Positions 34,715 through 43,036 are shown, counted from the first letter of the stretch. The stretch: DNA of 64,000 nucleotides from Ferrimonas pelagia (GCF_039543565.1 NZ_BAABJZ010000009.1:1-64000); one strand, 5' to 3'. Made by a program: numbers and translations. The notes: generated by a model not told the origin, from the sequence alone.

Positions 34715-35158
34715 ATGCGTACGTTAGATCTCACCCCACTGTACCGCTCCGCCATCGGTTTCGACCGCTTCGCCCAACTGATGGACGAAGCCAATCGCAA
34801 TGAACAGCAAGGCTTTCCGCCCTACAACATCGAGTTGATGGAAGAAAACCAGTATCGCATCACCATGGCCGTGGCCGGGTTTGCCGAGGCCGACATCGAT
34901 ATCGAGGTAGAAGGCGACACCCTGCGGATCGAAGGCCGGGTTGAGCGCTCCGAGCAAAAACGCCAGTTCCTGCATCAAGGCATTGCCGAGCGCAGCTTTA
35001 AACGCCGCTTCCGCCTGGCGGATCACGTCAAGGTGCACAGCGCCGACTTGACCAATGGCTTACTGAGCATCGATCTCATCCGTGAGATCCCCGAAACGCT
35101 CAAGCCACGCAAGATCCAGATCGGCGGCGCTCAGGTGCTGCAAGCCAAGGCCAGCTGA
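34715..35158 (+). CDS. Small heat-shock protein of the IbpA/Hsp20 family
   Basis: A 147-residue alpha-crystallin-type chaperone that holds unfolding proteins. The N-terminus (MRTLDLTPLYRSAIGFDRFAQLMDEA) is like that of IbpA, the alpha-crystallin domain covers residues 35-125 (NIELMEENQYRITMAVAGFAEADI, split in typical strands; FKRRFRLADHVKV) and ADLTNGLLSIDL precedes a short tail. The C-terminal IxI motif is present as IQI. It has a heat-shock-type promoter and a structured leader. Confidence 0.93.
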   Translation: MRTLDLTPLYRSAIGFDRFAQLMDEANRNEQQGFPPYNIELMEENQYRITMAVAGFAEADIDIEVEGDTLRIEGRVERSEQKRQFLHQGIAERSFKRRFRLADHVKVHSADLTNGLLSIDLIREIPETLKPRKIQIGGAQVLQAKAS

Positions 35159-35166
35159 TCCATTAA

Positions 35167-35208
35167 GGCGCGCCCTGACACCCGGCGCGCCCTGACACCC
35201 GGCGCGCC
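35167..35208. repeat. 17-bp tandem repeat with GGCGCGCC cores
   Basis: The unit GGCGCGCCCTGACACCC occurs twice in tandem (35167-35183, 35184-35200) and a third GGCGCGCC follows. Each core is a perfect 8-bp palindrome, so alternative hairpins can form after the hsp20 stop. Confidence 0.85.
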
Positions 35209-35334
35209 TCAAACCGCCAACCGGAGATCCCTGCTTCGGTTGGCTCACGCAGCGCATGATGCCCCCGCAAACCGTACCACTTGCCCCTTTTTCTCCCTCC
35301 CTATTGTTATCCCCCAATAAATTAAAGATTTGCC

Positions 35335-35363
35335 GCGACAGGGGCGATCCCGATCACTATAAT
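35335..35363 (+). promoter_or_regulatory. Sigma-70 promoter of rpiA
   Basis: TATAAT at 35358-35363 is preceded after 17 bases by GCGACA (35335-35340). Transcription would start about 25 bases before the rpiA ATG. Confidence 0.65.
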
Positions 35364-35392
35364 CGGCGCCAAAACTCCCTGGAGGATCTCCC

Positions 35393-36052
35393 ATGTCTCA
35401 AGATCAGTTGAAAAAAGCCGCCGGTTGGGCCGCACTGGAGCACGTTGAAAAAAATACCATTGTCGGCGTTGGCACCGGCAGTACCGTCAACCACTTTATC
35501 GACGCGCTGGGCACCATCGCTGATCAGATCAAAGGGGCGGTTTCCAGCTCAGAGGCCTCCACCGAACGGCTCAAAGCCCTGGGCATTGAAGTCTTCGACA
35601 TGAACAGCGTGACCGAGCTGTCGGTGTACGTCGATGGCGCGGATGAGATCAACCATCAGATGGAGATGATCAAAGGCGGCGGCGCCGCCCTGACCCGCGA
35701 GAAGATCGTCGCCTCCATCGCCAAAACCTTCGTCTGCATCGCCGATGGCAGCAAGTTGGTCGACGTCATGGGCACCTTTCCGCTGCCGGTTGAGGTTATT
35801 CCAATGGCCCGCGCCGCTGTGGCCCGGGAGATCGTCAAGCTGGGCGGCGATCCTATCTACCGCGAAGGCTGCATCACCGACAACGGCTGCCAGATCCTCG
35901 ACGTGCATAACCTGAAGATCACCGAGGCGAAGGCCCTAGAGCAGGCCCTCAATAACATCCCAGGCGTTGTCACCAACGGCCTATTTGCCCAACGCGGCGC
36001 CGATGTCCTGATCCTCGGTAAGCCCGACGGCGTCGAGACCCTGACGCTGTAA
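35393..36052 (+). CDS. rpiA: Ribose-5-phosphate isomerase A
   Basis: RpiA interconverts ribose-5-phosphate and ribulose-5-phosphate in the pentose phosphate pathway. The 219-residue length equals that of E. coli RpiA. Visible are the phosphate-binding VGVGTGSTVNHFIDAL, the catalytic-region DGADEIN, KGGGAALTREKIVA and the C-terminal GVVTNGLFAQRGADVLILG. ATG at 35393 has GGAGG eight bases upstream. It is monocistronic. Confidence 0.97.
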   Translation: MSQDQLKKAAGWAALEHVEKNTIVGVGTGSTVNHFIDALGTIADQIKGAVSSSEASTERLKALGIEVFDMNSVTELSVYVDGADEINHQMEMIKGGGAALTREKIVASIAKTFVCIADGSKLVDVMGTFPLPVEVIPMARAAVAREIVKLGGDPIYREGCITDNGCQILDVHNLKITEAKALEQALNNIPGVVTNGLFAQRGADVLILGKPDGVETLTL

Positions 36053-36109
36053 CGGTATGGCGGTCAAAGTCGCCGCCCTCCCCCACAAGCCCAATTGGGT
36101 GGCATACTT

Positions 36110-36143
36110 AACAAGGCGAAGTGAACCAACACTTCGCCTTGTT
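36110..36143. repeat. Perfect 14-bp inverted repeat between rpiA and gpx
   Basis: Arms 36110-36123 and 36130-36143 are perfectly complementary with a six-base loop. No T-run follows on either strand. It may end the rpiA transcript as a stable hairpin or sit in the leader of the next gene, whose ATG is 37 bases away. Confidence 0.7.
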
Positions 36144-36179
36144 CGTAATGGAACTAGCCCTTAACGCACGGAGCCTCTT

Positions 36180-36716
36180 ATGACACGTATGCAATGGTTG
36201 GCGACCAGCCTGATCTTTGCCAGCACCACCACCCTCGCGGCTTGCCCGGACTGGCTCGACACCGAAAAACGCCGACTGCACAGCAAGGAGCAGGTCGATC
36301 TCTGTGCCCTTACCGACGGCAAACCCGTCCTTATCGTCAATACCGCCAGCCATTGCGGCTTCACCGACCAGTTCAAACAGCTAGAGGCGCTGCACCAATC
36401 CTATGGTGACAAAGGCCTGGTGGTGCTGGGCTTTCCCTCTGACGACTTTTTCCAGGAATCCGACGACGAGGCGGAAACCGCCGACGTCTGCTACGTCAAT
36501 TACGGCGTCACCTTCACCATGCTCAGTACCACGTCGGTGCGCGGCAGCAAGGCCGATCCCATCTTTGCTGAGCTGGCCCGCCAGGGGGGATCGCCCAAAT
36601 GGAATTTCTATAAATATCTGGTCGATGCCGACGGCACCCTGGTCGACTACTGGTCGCCTCGCACTCAGCCTGACGACGCCAAAGTCCTCCAGGCCATTGA
36701 GCAACTGCTGAAGTAA
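36180..36716 (+). CDS. Glutathione-peroxidase-like lipoprotein
   Basis: A 178-residue thioredoxin-fold peroxidase. The peroxidatic cysteine is Cys59 in NTASHCGFTDQFKQLEAL, the canonical site, and the later KWNF holds the Trp and Asn of the active site. The conserved GFPCNQF is instead GFPSDDF (84-90), so the catalytic Gln is an Asp. The N-terminus is a signal peptide ending in a lipobox, LAAC with Cys22, placing the protein in the envelope instead of the cytosol. It would reduce peroxides using thioredoxin-like donors; with the altered site, activity is uncertain. Confidence 0.85.
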   Translation: MTRMQWLATSLIFASTTTLAACPDWLDTEKRRLHSKEQVDLCALTDGKPVLIVNTASHCGFTDQFKQLEALHQSYGDKGLVVLGFPSDDFFQESDDEAETADVCYVNYGVTFTMLSTTSVRGSKADPIFAELARQGGSPKWNFYKYLVDADGTLVDYWSPRTQPDDAKVLQAIEQLLK

Positions 36717-36733
36717 ACTCGACTCAGATCCAC

Positions 36734-36759
36734 ACGGCCCTTGTCGGGCCGTTTTTTTT
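36734..36759 (+). terminator. Terminator after gpx-like gene
   Basis: A 7-bp GC stem (36734-36740 with 36746-36752) is followed by eight Ts. Confidence 0.92.
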
Positions 36760-36783
36760 GGCGTAAGTTCTGATTAAAGAGTG

Positions 36784-36801
36784 ACCGACTAATCAGTCGG
36801 T
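36784..36801. promoter_or_regulatory. TetR-type operator
   Basis: Perfect inverted repeat ACCGACT-AATC-AGTCGGT, of the kind bound by TetR dimers (compare the common ACCGACTnGTCGGT form). It sits 43 bases before the aldehyde dehydrogenase ATG, and the TetR gene follows that gene, so autoregulation of the two-gene operon is likely. Confidence 0.7.
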
Positions 36802-36844
36802 TTCAGATCTCCCCGTCAATCACGTGCCGCCTATTGGAGCCATT

Positions 36845-38284
36845 ATGGATCAGAGCCCATCCCCTACCGTCGATCATCACCCTATCGATGACGATCTCCA
36901 ATCCCTTCTGGAAAGCCAGCGCAAGGCGTTTCAGGCGCACCCTTATCCGACTCTGGAAGAGCGCCAGAACAAACTGGAGCGTCTGCACAAAGGGCTGATC
37001 ACCCATAAAGACGCACTGGCCAGAGCCCTTAGCGAAGATTTTGGTCACCGCAGCGAATTTGATTCCATTATGGCGGATATCCTTCCCAGCCTGAATCAGC
37101 TCAAATACACCAAGAGTAAGCTGAAGAAGTGGCTCAAGCCCACCGCCCGCCATGCTGGCATGATGGTCGCGCCAGCCAAGGTAAAGGTGCACTACCAGCC
37201 TCTGGGCGTGGTCGGCATCATCGTCCCCTGGAACTTCCCGGTGTTTATGACCCTCTCGCCGCTGATCACCGTGCTGGCGGCGGGCAACCGAGCGATGATC
37301 AAACTGTCAGAATTTACTCCCGCCACCAACGGCGTACTCAAAACTCTGCTGGCCGAACAGTTTGACGATACCGAAGTGGCGGTGATCGAGGGAGAAGCCC
37401 AGCGCTCAGCCGCCTTCAGCGCACTGCCGTTTGATCATCTGTTCTTTACCGGCTCTACCACAGTCGGCCGCCATGTGATGCGCGCCGCCGCCGATAATCT
37501 GGTGCCGGTGACGCTGGAGTTGGGGGGCAAATCGCCGGTACTGATCGCCGATGACATGGGGATCGACGACGCCATCAAGCGGATCTTCTTTGGCAAAAGC
37601 CTTAATGCCGGGCAGATCTGCGTTGCCCCCGACTACATCCTGCTGCCCGAAGGCAAACAAGACGCCTTCATCGACGCCTATCGCCGCTACTTCCAAACGT
37701 GCTACCCCGCAGGACTCGCCAGTCAAGACTACACATCGGTGATCAACCCCCGCCAGTATCAGCGCCTGATAGACACCCTGGCCGAGGCCACTGCGGCCGG
37801 CGCCCAAGCGCATCCCGTATGCGATCACCCAAGAGACGATGCCAACCACAGATTGGCCCCACACCTGTTGACCGGCGTCACTGACACCATGCGGATCATG
37901 CAGGAGGAGATCTTCGGCCCGCTGCTGCCGGTGATCACCTACACCGACATCAACGACGCCATCGCCCAGATCCAGGCCCGCCCACGCCCCTTGGCGTTGT
38001 ATCTGATGAGCTTCAATGCCGAACTGCAACAGCAAGTGATCCAGCAGACTCATGCCGGCGGTGTGGCCATCAACGAGACCCTGATGCACGTTGCTGCAGA
38101 CGATGCCCCCTTTGGCGGGATCGGTCCTTCCGGTATGGGCCATTACCATGGCTTTGAAGGCTTCCAAACCTTCTCCAAAGCCAAGACCGTGCTTACTCAG
38201 GGCCGATTCGCCAGCGGGGCGTTGGCCCATCCCCCCTATAACCGCTTTATCCATAAAATGATGCTCAAGCTGCTGGTACGCTAG
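36845..38284 (+). CDS. Coniferyl-aldehyde-type NAD(P)-dependent aldehyde dehydrogenase
   Basis: A 479-residue ALDH that oxidises an aldehyde to the acid. The folding motif GIIVPWNFPVFMTLSPL, the cofactor motif FTGSTTVGRHVM, the catalytic Glu in TLELGGKSP and the catalytic Cys in NAGQICVAPDY are in place, and the C-terminal FGGIGPSGMGHYHG is typical of the class that lacks the usual C-terminal NAD loop and includes coniferyl and fatty aldehyde dehydrogenases. Start at 36845 has GGAG seven bases upstream. It is 14 bases from the TetR gene, which probably represses it until the aldehyde appears. Confidence 0.92.
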   Translation: MDQSPSPTVDHHPIDDDLQSLLESQRKAFQAHPYPTLEERQNKLERLHKGLITHKDALARALSEDFGHRSEFDSIMADILPSLNQLKYTKSKLKKWLKPTARHAGMMVAPAKVKVHYQPLGVVGIIVPWNFPVFMTLSPLITVLAAGNRAMIKLSEFTPATNGVLKTLLAEQFDDTEVAVIEGEAQRSAAFSALPFDHLFFTGSTTVGRHVMRAAADNLVPVTLELGGKSPVLIADDMGIDDAIKRIFFGKSLNAGQICVAPDYILLPEGKQDAFIDAYRRYFQTCYPAGLASQDYTSVINPRQYQRLIDTLAEATAAGAQAHPVCDHPRDDANHRLAPHLLTGVTDTMRIMQEEIFGPLLPVITYTDINDAIAQIQARPRPLALYLMSFNAELQQQVIQQTHAGGVAINETLMHVAADDAPFGGIGPSGMGHYHGFEGFQTFSKAKTVLTQGRFASGALAHPPYNRFIHKMMLKLLVR

Positions 38285-38298
38285 GTCGGACACCAGCC

Positions 38299-38949
38299 AT
38301 GACAAGTCAGACAATGACAGCAGATCCTGGGCTCGGAAAAAACCGGCCCAGCAAGAAGCAGCAGATCCTGGATGCGGCGCTGAACCTCTTTGTCCAGCAG
38401 GGGATCGAGGCGACCGCCACCGCGCAGATCGCCAAGCGCGCCGGCGTCGCCACCGGCACCCTGTTTCATCACTTCGCCAGTAAAGAGGCGTTGATCCAGG
38501 CGCTCTACTGGCAGATCAAGCAGCAACTGGCCGACGCCGCGTTGGCGGCTGAGCCGAGCAAGGAAGAGGACGATCTCAAGCGCCAGGCACGACACTACTG
38601 GGACTGCGCACTGGGGTGGGCACTGGCCCACCCCGATGCACTCAAATTCATCGGCCAGCTCTACCACAGTCCAGCCCGGGATGAGCACCTGGAGCAGCAA
38701 GCGATGACGCAGCTCTTGCACTTTGTGCCAAGGATGCTTGAGCAAGGCAGTGCCCTAGGCTTGCTGCGATCTGCACCGATGGATCTCACCTTGGCCCTCT
38801 GCCACAGCCATTTTCTCGCCAGCGCGCATTACTTTATCCTTCATCCGCAAAAAGCCACGCAAAGCACTTACCTGGACAGCGCCTTCGAACACCTCTGGAA
38901 TGGGCTTCTACACTTCCCTCTACATGAAGAACTAGTTCTTTCGCACTAG
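38299..38949 (+). CDS. TetR-family repressor
   Basis: A 216-residue regulator. Residues 20-66 form the TetR helix-turn-helix (ILDAALNLFVQQGIEATATAQIAKRAGVATGTLFHHF in pieces; the GTLFHHFASKEAL end is typical). The C-terminal ligand domain is unassigned. It is co-transcribed with the aldehyde dehydrogenase, and a matching palindrome sits in the promoter region of the operon. The inducer is probably the aldehyde or a related hydrophobic compound, by inference. Confidence 0.92.
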   Translation: MTSQTMTADPGLGKNRPSKKQQILDAALNLFVQQGIEATATAQIAKRAGVATGTLFHHFASKEALIQALYWQIKQQLADAALAAEPSKEEDDLKRQARHYWDCALGWALAHPDALKFIGQLYHSPARDEHLEQQAMTQLLHFVPRMLEQGSALGLLRSAPMDLTLALCHSHFLASAHYFILHPQKATQSTYLDSAFEHLWNGLLHFPLHEELVLSH

Positions 38950-39044
38950 CGCCCCCTTGGAAACTGTCCATTTGGGGGATAGGCGTTAGATACCGTGCGA
39001 AATTACCTTATAACTCCGTCACTTAAACTAACGGCGTGCGAAGT

Positions 39045-39473
39045 ATGCAACCGAGCGTTCGACATCGTCACAGACAACCCAAAGGCTGGATCGGCGCAGC
39101 CCGCCTGATCGCCGTTTTGCTGTGCGCCCTGCTTAGCGGCCCGGCTTACAGTGACGACATTGAGCTCGATGGGATCCTAGTCGATCGGACTCTGACCCGT
39201 TTCGGTAAAGACTTTATCTACTACTACGCCAGCTATTGGCGTGATCTGCCCGGTACCACCGGCTTTAACGTCACCGTATTCGAAACCGTTTATCCCCAGG
39301 CCGGAACCCGGCTGTGGATAGAGGTGAACAACACCAAAGTTTTTGAAACCTATTTCGGCCGCCGCTACAACGACGTCAAAGAACGGGCCGATCAAGCCAT
39401 GTTGCGCACCATCGACCACGTGGCCCAAGTCAAAGCCAACATCATGCTCGGCACTCAGGAAGAAGTGTGGTAA
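39045..39473 (+). CDS. csgE: Curli secretion chaperone CsgE
   Basis: CsgE is a periplasmic adaptor that delivers curlin subunits to the CsgG pore and caps it. The 142-residue precursor has an N-terminal basic segment and a signal peptide ending in GPAYS before DDIELDG. The mature part matches E. coli CsgE in pattern: ELDGILVDRTLTRFGKDFI, the ERPS-like FETVYPQAGTRLWIEVN, and VFETYF. The start is at 39045; a GTG three codons upstream is also possible. It is the first gene of csgE-csgF-csgG. Confidence 0.9.
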   Translation: MQPSVRHRHRQPKGWIGAARLIAVLLCALLSGPAYSDDIELDGILVDRTLTRFGKDFIYYYASYWRDLPGTTGFNVTVFETVYPQAGTRLWIEVNNTKVFETYFGRRYNDVKERADQAMLRTIDHVAQVKANIMLGTQEEVW

Positions 39474-39501
39474 CCCCAACAGTAAGAGAAGGGAGTTCTC
39501 T

Positions 39502-39906
39502 ATGTTTACGCCCCGCACCAACAAGTTCATCTTGATGATCAGTGCACTTTGCTGTGCTGGTACCGTCAGCGCATCGCAATTGGTCTACCAACCCATCAAC
39601 CCAAGCTTTGGTGGAAACCCGTTAAACGGCAGCTTTTTATTGGGTAAAGCTCAGGCACAAAACGACCACGAAGCGGAGCGCACCGAAACCAGCTTTGTCG
39701 AACGCTTTCAGGATTCACTGGAACGGAACCTGCTTTACAGCCTTACTCGGCAGATCTCCAATGGCGATTTTGCCGCTGGCCTCTACAACACCGGCGATTT
39801 CATCGTTGAAGTGTTTGATGACGACCCACTGAACATCGTGGTGCACATCACCGATATCGCCACCGGCGAAGTCACCATCATCACCATGCCAAGGCTGGAG
39901 GGGTAA
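39502..39906 (+). CDS. csgF: Curli assembly factor CsgF
   Basis: CsgF links the CsgG pore to the surface nucleator CsgB. The 134-residue precursor has signal peptide MFTPRTNKFILMISALCCAGTVSA, then the mature N-terminus SQLVYQPINPSFGGNPLNGSF, which is the strongly conserved CsgG-binding part of the family. The C-terminal third (DPLNIVVHITDIATGEVTIITMP) is the conserved domain end. A strong ribosome binding site (AAGGGAG) precedes the ATG at 39502; it is one base from csgG. Confidence 0.95.
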   Translation: MFTPRTNKFILMISALCCAGTVSASQLVYQPINPSFGGNPLNGSFLLGKAQAQNDHEAERTETSFVERFQDSLERNLLYSLTRQISNGDFAAGLYNTGDFIVEVFDDDPLNIVVHITDIATGEVTIITMPRLEG

Positions 39907-39907
39907 G

Positions 39908-40669
39908 ATGAGGTCGCTGTTTACACTGTTTTTGATCGTCTCACTAGCCGGTTGCGGCATGATCCCCAAACCACAGTTTGGCCGGGATGCGGAGATCGAC
40001 CCCCTAACCGAGCTGATGGAAGAGTTTCATGAGCAATCCAAACCCGCCTTCCCCATTCCCGTGGCGGTCTACGCCTTTCGCGATCAGACCGGACAATACA
40101 AGCCCCAGGCCAACGTCAGCTCCTTCTCCACCGCCGTCACGCAGGGCGCGACCGCCATGCTGACCCAAACCCTGATGGACACGGGCTGGTTTACTCCGGT
40201 GGAGCGGGAAGGCCTGCAAAACCTGCTGACCGAGCGAAAAATCAATCGCCAGGGCAAGGGCAAAGACGCCGAGGCGCTGCCGACCCTGACCGACGCCCGG
40301 CTGCTGTTTGAGGGCGGCATCGTCGCCTACGACACCGACGTGTCCACCGGTGGTATTGGCCTGGAATACTATGGCATTGGGGCGTCGGAGCTGTATCGCA
40401 AAGATCAGATCACCCTCTATCTGCGCGCCGTAGACGTCCATACAGGCAAGATCCTGCTGTCAGTGTCGGCCACCAAGCACATCTTCTCGCAAGAACTGCG
40501 CGCCGGATTTTTCCGTTACTTAAGCCTGAACCGTCTGGCAGAGGCTGAAATGGGCTACACCACCAATGAGCCGGTTCAGCTGTGCGTCAAACAAGCGTTG
40601 GAAACCGCCGTGATAGAGATCATCAATCGCGGCGTCGACAAGGGCTTCTGGACCGCCGCAGACAGCTAA
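39908..40669 (+). CDS. csgG: Curli secretion channel lipoprotein CsgG
   Basis: CsgG forms the nonameric outer-membrane channel through which curlins leave the cell. The 253-residue precursor starts MRSLFTLFLIVSLAGC with a perfect lipobox (LAGC, Cys16). Family motifs are VAVYAFRDQTGQYK, LMDTGWFTPVEREGLQNLL, a transmembrane-hairpin region containing GGIGLEYYGIGASELYRKD, and the C-terminal segment with VQLCVKQALETAVIEII. The ATG directly follows the csgF stop. A terminator ends the csgEFG unit. Confidence 0.96.
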   Translation: MRSLFTLFLIVSLAGCGMIPKPQFGRDAEIDPLTELMEEFHEQSKPAFPIPVAVYAFRDQTGQYKPQANVSSFSTAVTQGATAMLTQTLMDTGWFTPVEREGLQNLLTERKINRQGKGKDAEALPTLTDARLLFEGGIVAYDTDVSTGGIGLEYYGIGASELYRKDQITLYLRAVDVHTGKILLSVSATKHIFSQELRAGFFRYLSLNRLAEAEMGYTTNEPVQLCVKQALETAVIEIINRGVDKGFWTAADS

Positions 40670-40710
40670 ACCCCCGGTTTTTCCAAAGCGTCACATACAA
40701 AGTACAACGC

Positions 40711-40740
40711 AAACGCAGCCCATCGGCTGCGTTTTTGTTT
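40711..40740 (+). terminator. Terminator after csgG
   Basis: A perfect 10-bp stem (40711-40720 with 40725-40734, loop CATC) is followed by TTGTTTT. It separates csgEFG from the curlin genes. Confidence 0.9.
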
Positions 40741-40954
40741 TATGTTGCCGTCAATGTATCGGACTAGCCCATAAAGCCAGGCGCTACCCCAAAAGAACTA
40801 GCCCCACCTCCCCCGCCCACTCCCTATTTGAATGCAGCTCAACCATTTCAACGACTTAGCGTTTTTAAAGCCTTTTCAAAACCCCTCAGAGAGGCGATAT
40901 GGCCCCCGCCGCGCCTCCGCCAACATAGGGGCAACTCAAGGACGAGAGCCACTG

Positions 40955-41518
40955 ATGAAACGGATTGTCGCCACGTCGGCCCTGCTGCTGAGCTCCTACG
41001 CAGCCTCTGCTGACCCACACACATTGCTATTGCAGAACCTGCTTGAACGCACCGGGCTGCCCGCGCTGCTGGAAGCGGAAGGCAATGCCGTGGCACTGGC
41101 GCAATCCGGACAGGGACACCTCGCCCAGCTGAATCAAAGCGAAGGCACACAAAATCGCATTGCCCTTGCGCAAGAGGGCAGCGTCCAAACCGCACAGATC
41201 AGCCAACAAGGCGATGCCAATACCGTTCATCTGGTGCAGGGCATGTCGCCCCACAGCAGCCAAAACCACGCCACCATCAGCCAAAGCGGCAGTGACAACC
41301 GCGTCCTGGCCACCCAGCTCGGTGGCAACAACGTATTGAGCATTGACCAACACGGGACCGGCAATGAAGCCCACATCCTGCAACCGGGCTACGGCAGCGA
41401 TGTCCAAATCATCCAGAACGGCAGTTACAACCACACCGATGTCGTCAGCTTCGGCCAAACCCCCATCTCCATTGAACAGATAGGGGATCACATGCAGTCC
41501 TGGACCATGCGCTTTTAG
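40955..41518 (+). CDS. csgB: CsgB-like minor curlin / nucleator
   Basis: A 187-residue secreted protein with signal peptide MKRIVATSALLLSSYAASA. The mature chain is made of imperfect 20-25-residue curlin repeats with the N-x5-Q spacing (for example NRIALAQEGSVQTAQISQQG, NTVHLVQGMS, NRVLATQLGG, NEAHILQPGYG). The gene lies first among three curlin genes and ends with a terminal unit (PISIEQIGDHMQSW) less regular than CsgA, as for nucleators. It would template polymerisation of the two large curlins that follow. Start at 40955 has AAGGA upstream. Confidence 0.82.
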   Translation: MKRIVATSALLLSSYAASADPHTLLLQNLLERTGLPALLEAEGNAVALAQSGQGHLAQLNQSEGTQNRIALAQEGSVQTAQISQQGDANTVHLVQGMSPHSSQNHATISQSGSDNRVLATQLGGNNVLSIDQHGTGNEAHILQPGYGSDVQIIQNGSYNHTDVVSFGQTPISIEQIGDHMQSWTMRF

Positions 41519-41632
41519 TAAGAGAAACGATTCAAATTGTGTTGCAAGCCCAGCGTTTGCGGCACAGACAACCACCGCCGGTCATATTGCCGGTAAAACT
41601 CGGCCAGCTACTGCGGCCACTATGGAGAGAGA

Positions 41633-42970
41633 ATGATGAAAAAGGAAATCAAACTGTCACTGGTCGCCGCCGCTCTGATGAGCACCGGCTTTGGTGTTCA
41701 AGCTGCAGAGATCGTTGCCAATTCAACCGGTGACAACAACGTCGTGAAGGCCACTCAAACGGCCCCGGCATCGAATGGCACCACCATGAACATTGAAGTG
41801 GTTGCCAATGGTGCCGAAGTCACCGCAACGCAAACCACGACCAGCGGCATCAACACCATGGACATCGATGTCCTGCGTCCACTCATGAATGGTGAGCCAC
41901 AAGACAACCACCCTGGCGATCACACTGTCAACGCGACCCAAACCGGTGGCGACAACGGCCTGACCATCAGTGCATCCGGCAACCACAGCCTCATCAATGC
42001 CGAACAGGATGGTCTCGACAACACCGCGTTTATCTACAACGACCGTGGCAACGCCTACAAGGTAGGCGCCAACCACAACAACGTTGATTTGAGTCAAGTC
42101 GGCGATAATAACTACGCCAGCATCGACAACGACGGCTCCGACAACCTTGGCGATCCCGACAGCGACACCCTTGTGGGCTTGGGCATCAACCAGCTGGGTA
42201 ACGACAACTACGCCACCATCACCAACGGAGGCTGGAACGAGCACAACACCCTGACCATCGACCAAAGCGGCGATTTCCATAAAGCAGAGATCGACAACCG
42301 TTTCAACGAGTCCAATAACACGTTATCTATCTCCCAGCGAGGCGGTAGCGCGGAATCCCAGTGGGGCAACGAAGCCACCATCATCAATGGCCGAGGTTAC
42401 GACTGCTGCGGTATCACCTACGATGCCAGCAACAACACCATCAGTATCGATCAGACCGGCGATAACTTTGCCAGCGTGACCAATGAGCATGCCGGTGGCA
42501 ATACCATCCTGGTCACCCAAGACGGTATGAACAGCGCGAATGTCGTCACCGATACCCTGAGCAGCAGTCACGTCACCGTTGATCAAAAGGTTGGCGGCGA
42601 AGGCGATGCCATGAACACCATCGACCTGTTGGTTGGCGGCGACGGTCTGAGCATGGCAAGCCTGATGCAAGATGGCAGCGGTAACCAGATCGGCGGTTCC
42701 GATGCCCGTGCGACCGCCTATGACGGTGATTTCGCTGGTGGTGACTTTGTACTTAACGCAGACAACAGTGACTTTGATGCGGCTCAATATGGCGACGACA
42801 ACGTGATTGTCGGCTCAGTCAATGGCAGCGGTCATAACATCGACATCACTCAGGACAGCACCCTCGCCGCAGAAGGCAACTTTGCCTACTTCAATATTAG
42901 TGGCACTGGCCATACCGCCAACATCAGCCAAACCGGCTCGGCCAACCAAGCCTTCATCACACAGCAGTAA
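41633..42970 (+). CDS. Large curlin subunit 1 (CsgA-like, 445 aa)
   Basis: This secreted protein has a signal peptide (MKKEIKLSLVAAALMSTGFGVQA) and about a dozen or more imperfect curlin-type repeats, each with the N-x-x-x-I-x-Q-x-G pattern (NNTISIDQTGDN, NTILVTQDGMN, NTLTIDQSGD, HTANISQTGSAN at the end). At 445 residues it is almost three times the size of E. coli CsgA (151). It is acidic, rich in Asp and Asn, and contains one adjacent Cys pair at 258-259, unusual in curlins. It shares a DLLVGGD-region block with the next gene, so the two arose by duplication. Confidence 0.8.
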   Translation: MMKKEIKLSLVAAALMSTGFGVQAAEIVANSTGDNNVVKATQTAPASNGTTMNIEVVANGAEVTATQTTTSGINTMDIDVLRPLMNGEPQDNHPGDHTVNATQTGGDNGLTISASGNHSLINAEQDGLDNTAFIYNDRGNAYKVGANHNNVDLSQVGDNNYASIDNDGSDNLGDPDSDTLVGLGINQLGNDNYATITNGGWNEHNTLTIDQSGDFHKAEIDNRFNESNNTLSISQRGGSAESQWGNEATIINGRGYDCCGITYDASNNTISIDQTGDNFASVTNEHAGGNTILVTQDGMNSANVVTDTLSSSHVTVDQKVGGEGDAMNTIDLLVGGDGLSMASLMQDGSGNQIGGSDARATAYDGDFAGGDFVLNADNSDFDAAQYGDDNVIVGSVNGSGHNIDITQDSTLAAEGNFAYFNISGTGHTANISQTGSANQAFITQQ

Positions 42971-42978
42971 TGACAACA

Positions 42979-43007
42979 AGGCCTCTGACGATGGACGCCA
43001 GAGGCCT
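42979..43007 (+). repeat. Intercistronic hairpin between the two curlin genes
   Basis: A perfect 9-bp stem (42979-42987 with 42999-43007) with an 11-base loop stands in the 66-bp gap and lacks a T-run. It could set the relative level of the two subunits by stabilising or slowing the transcript. Confidence 0.6.
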
Positions 43008-43036
43008 GATTTGGTGCATGTAAAAAGGATTGAACA

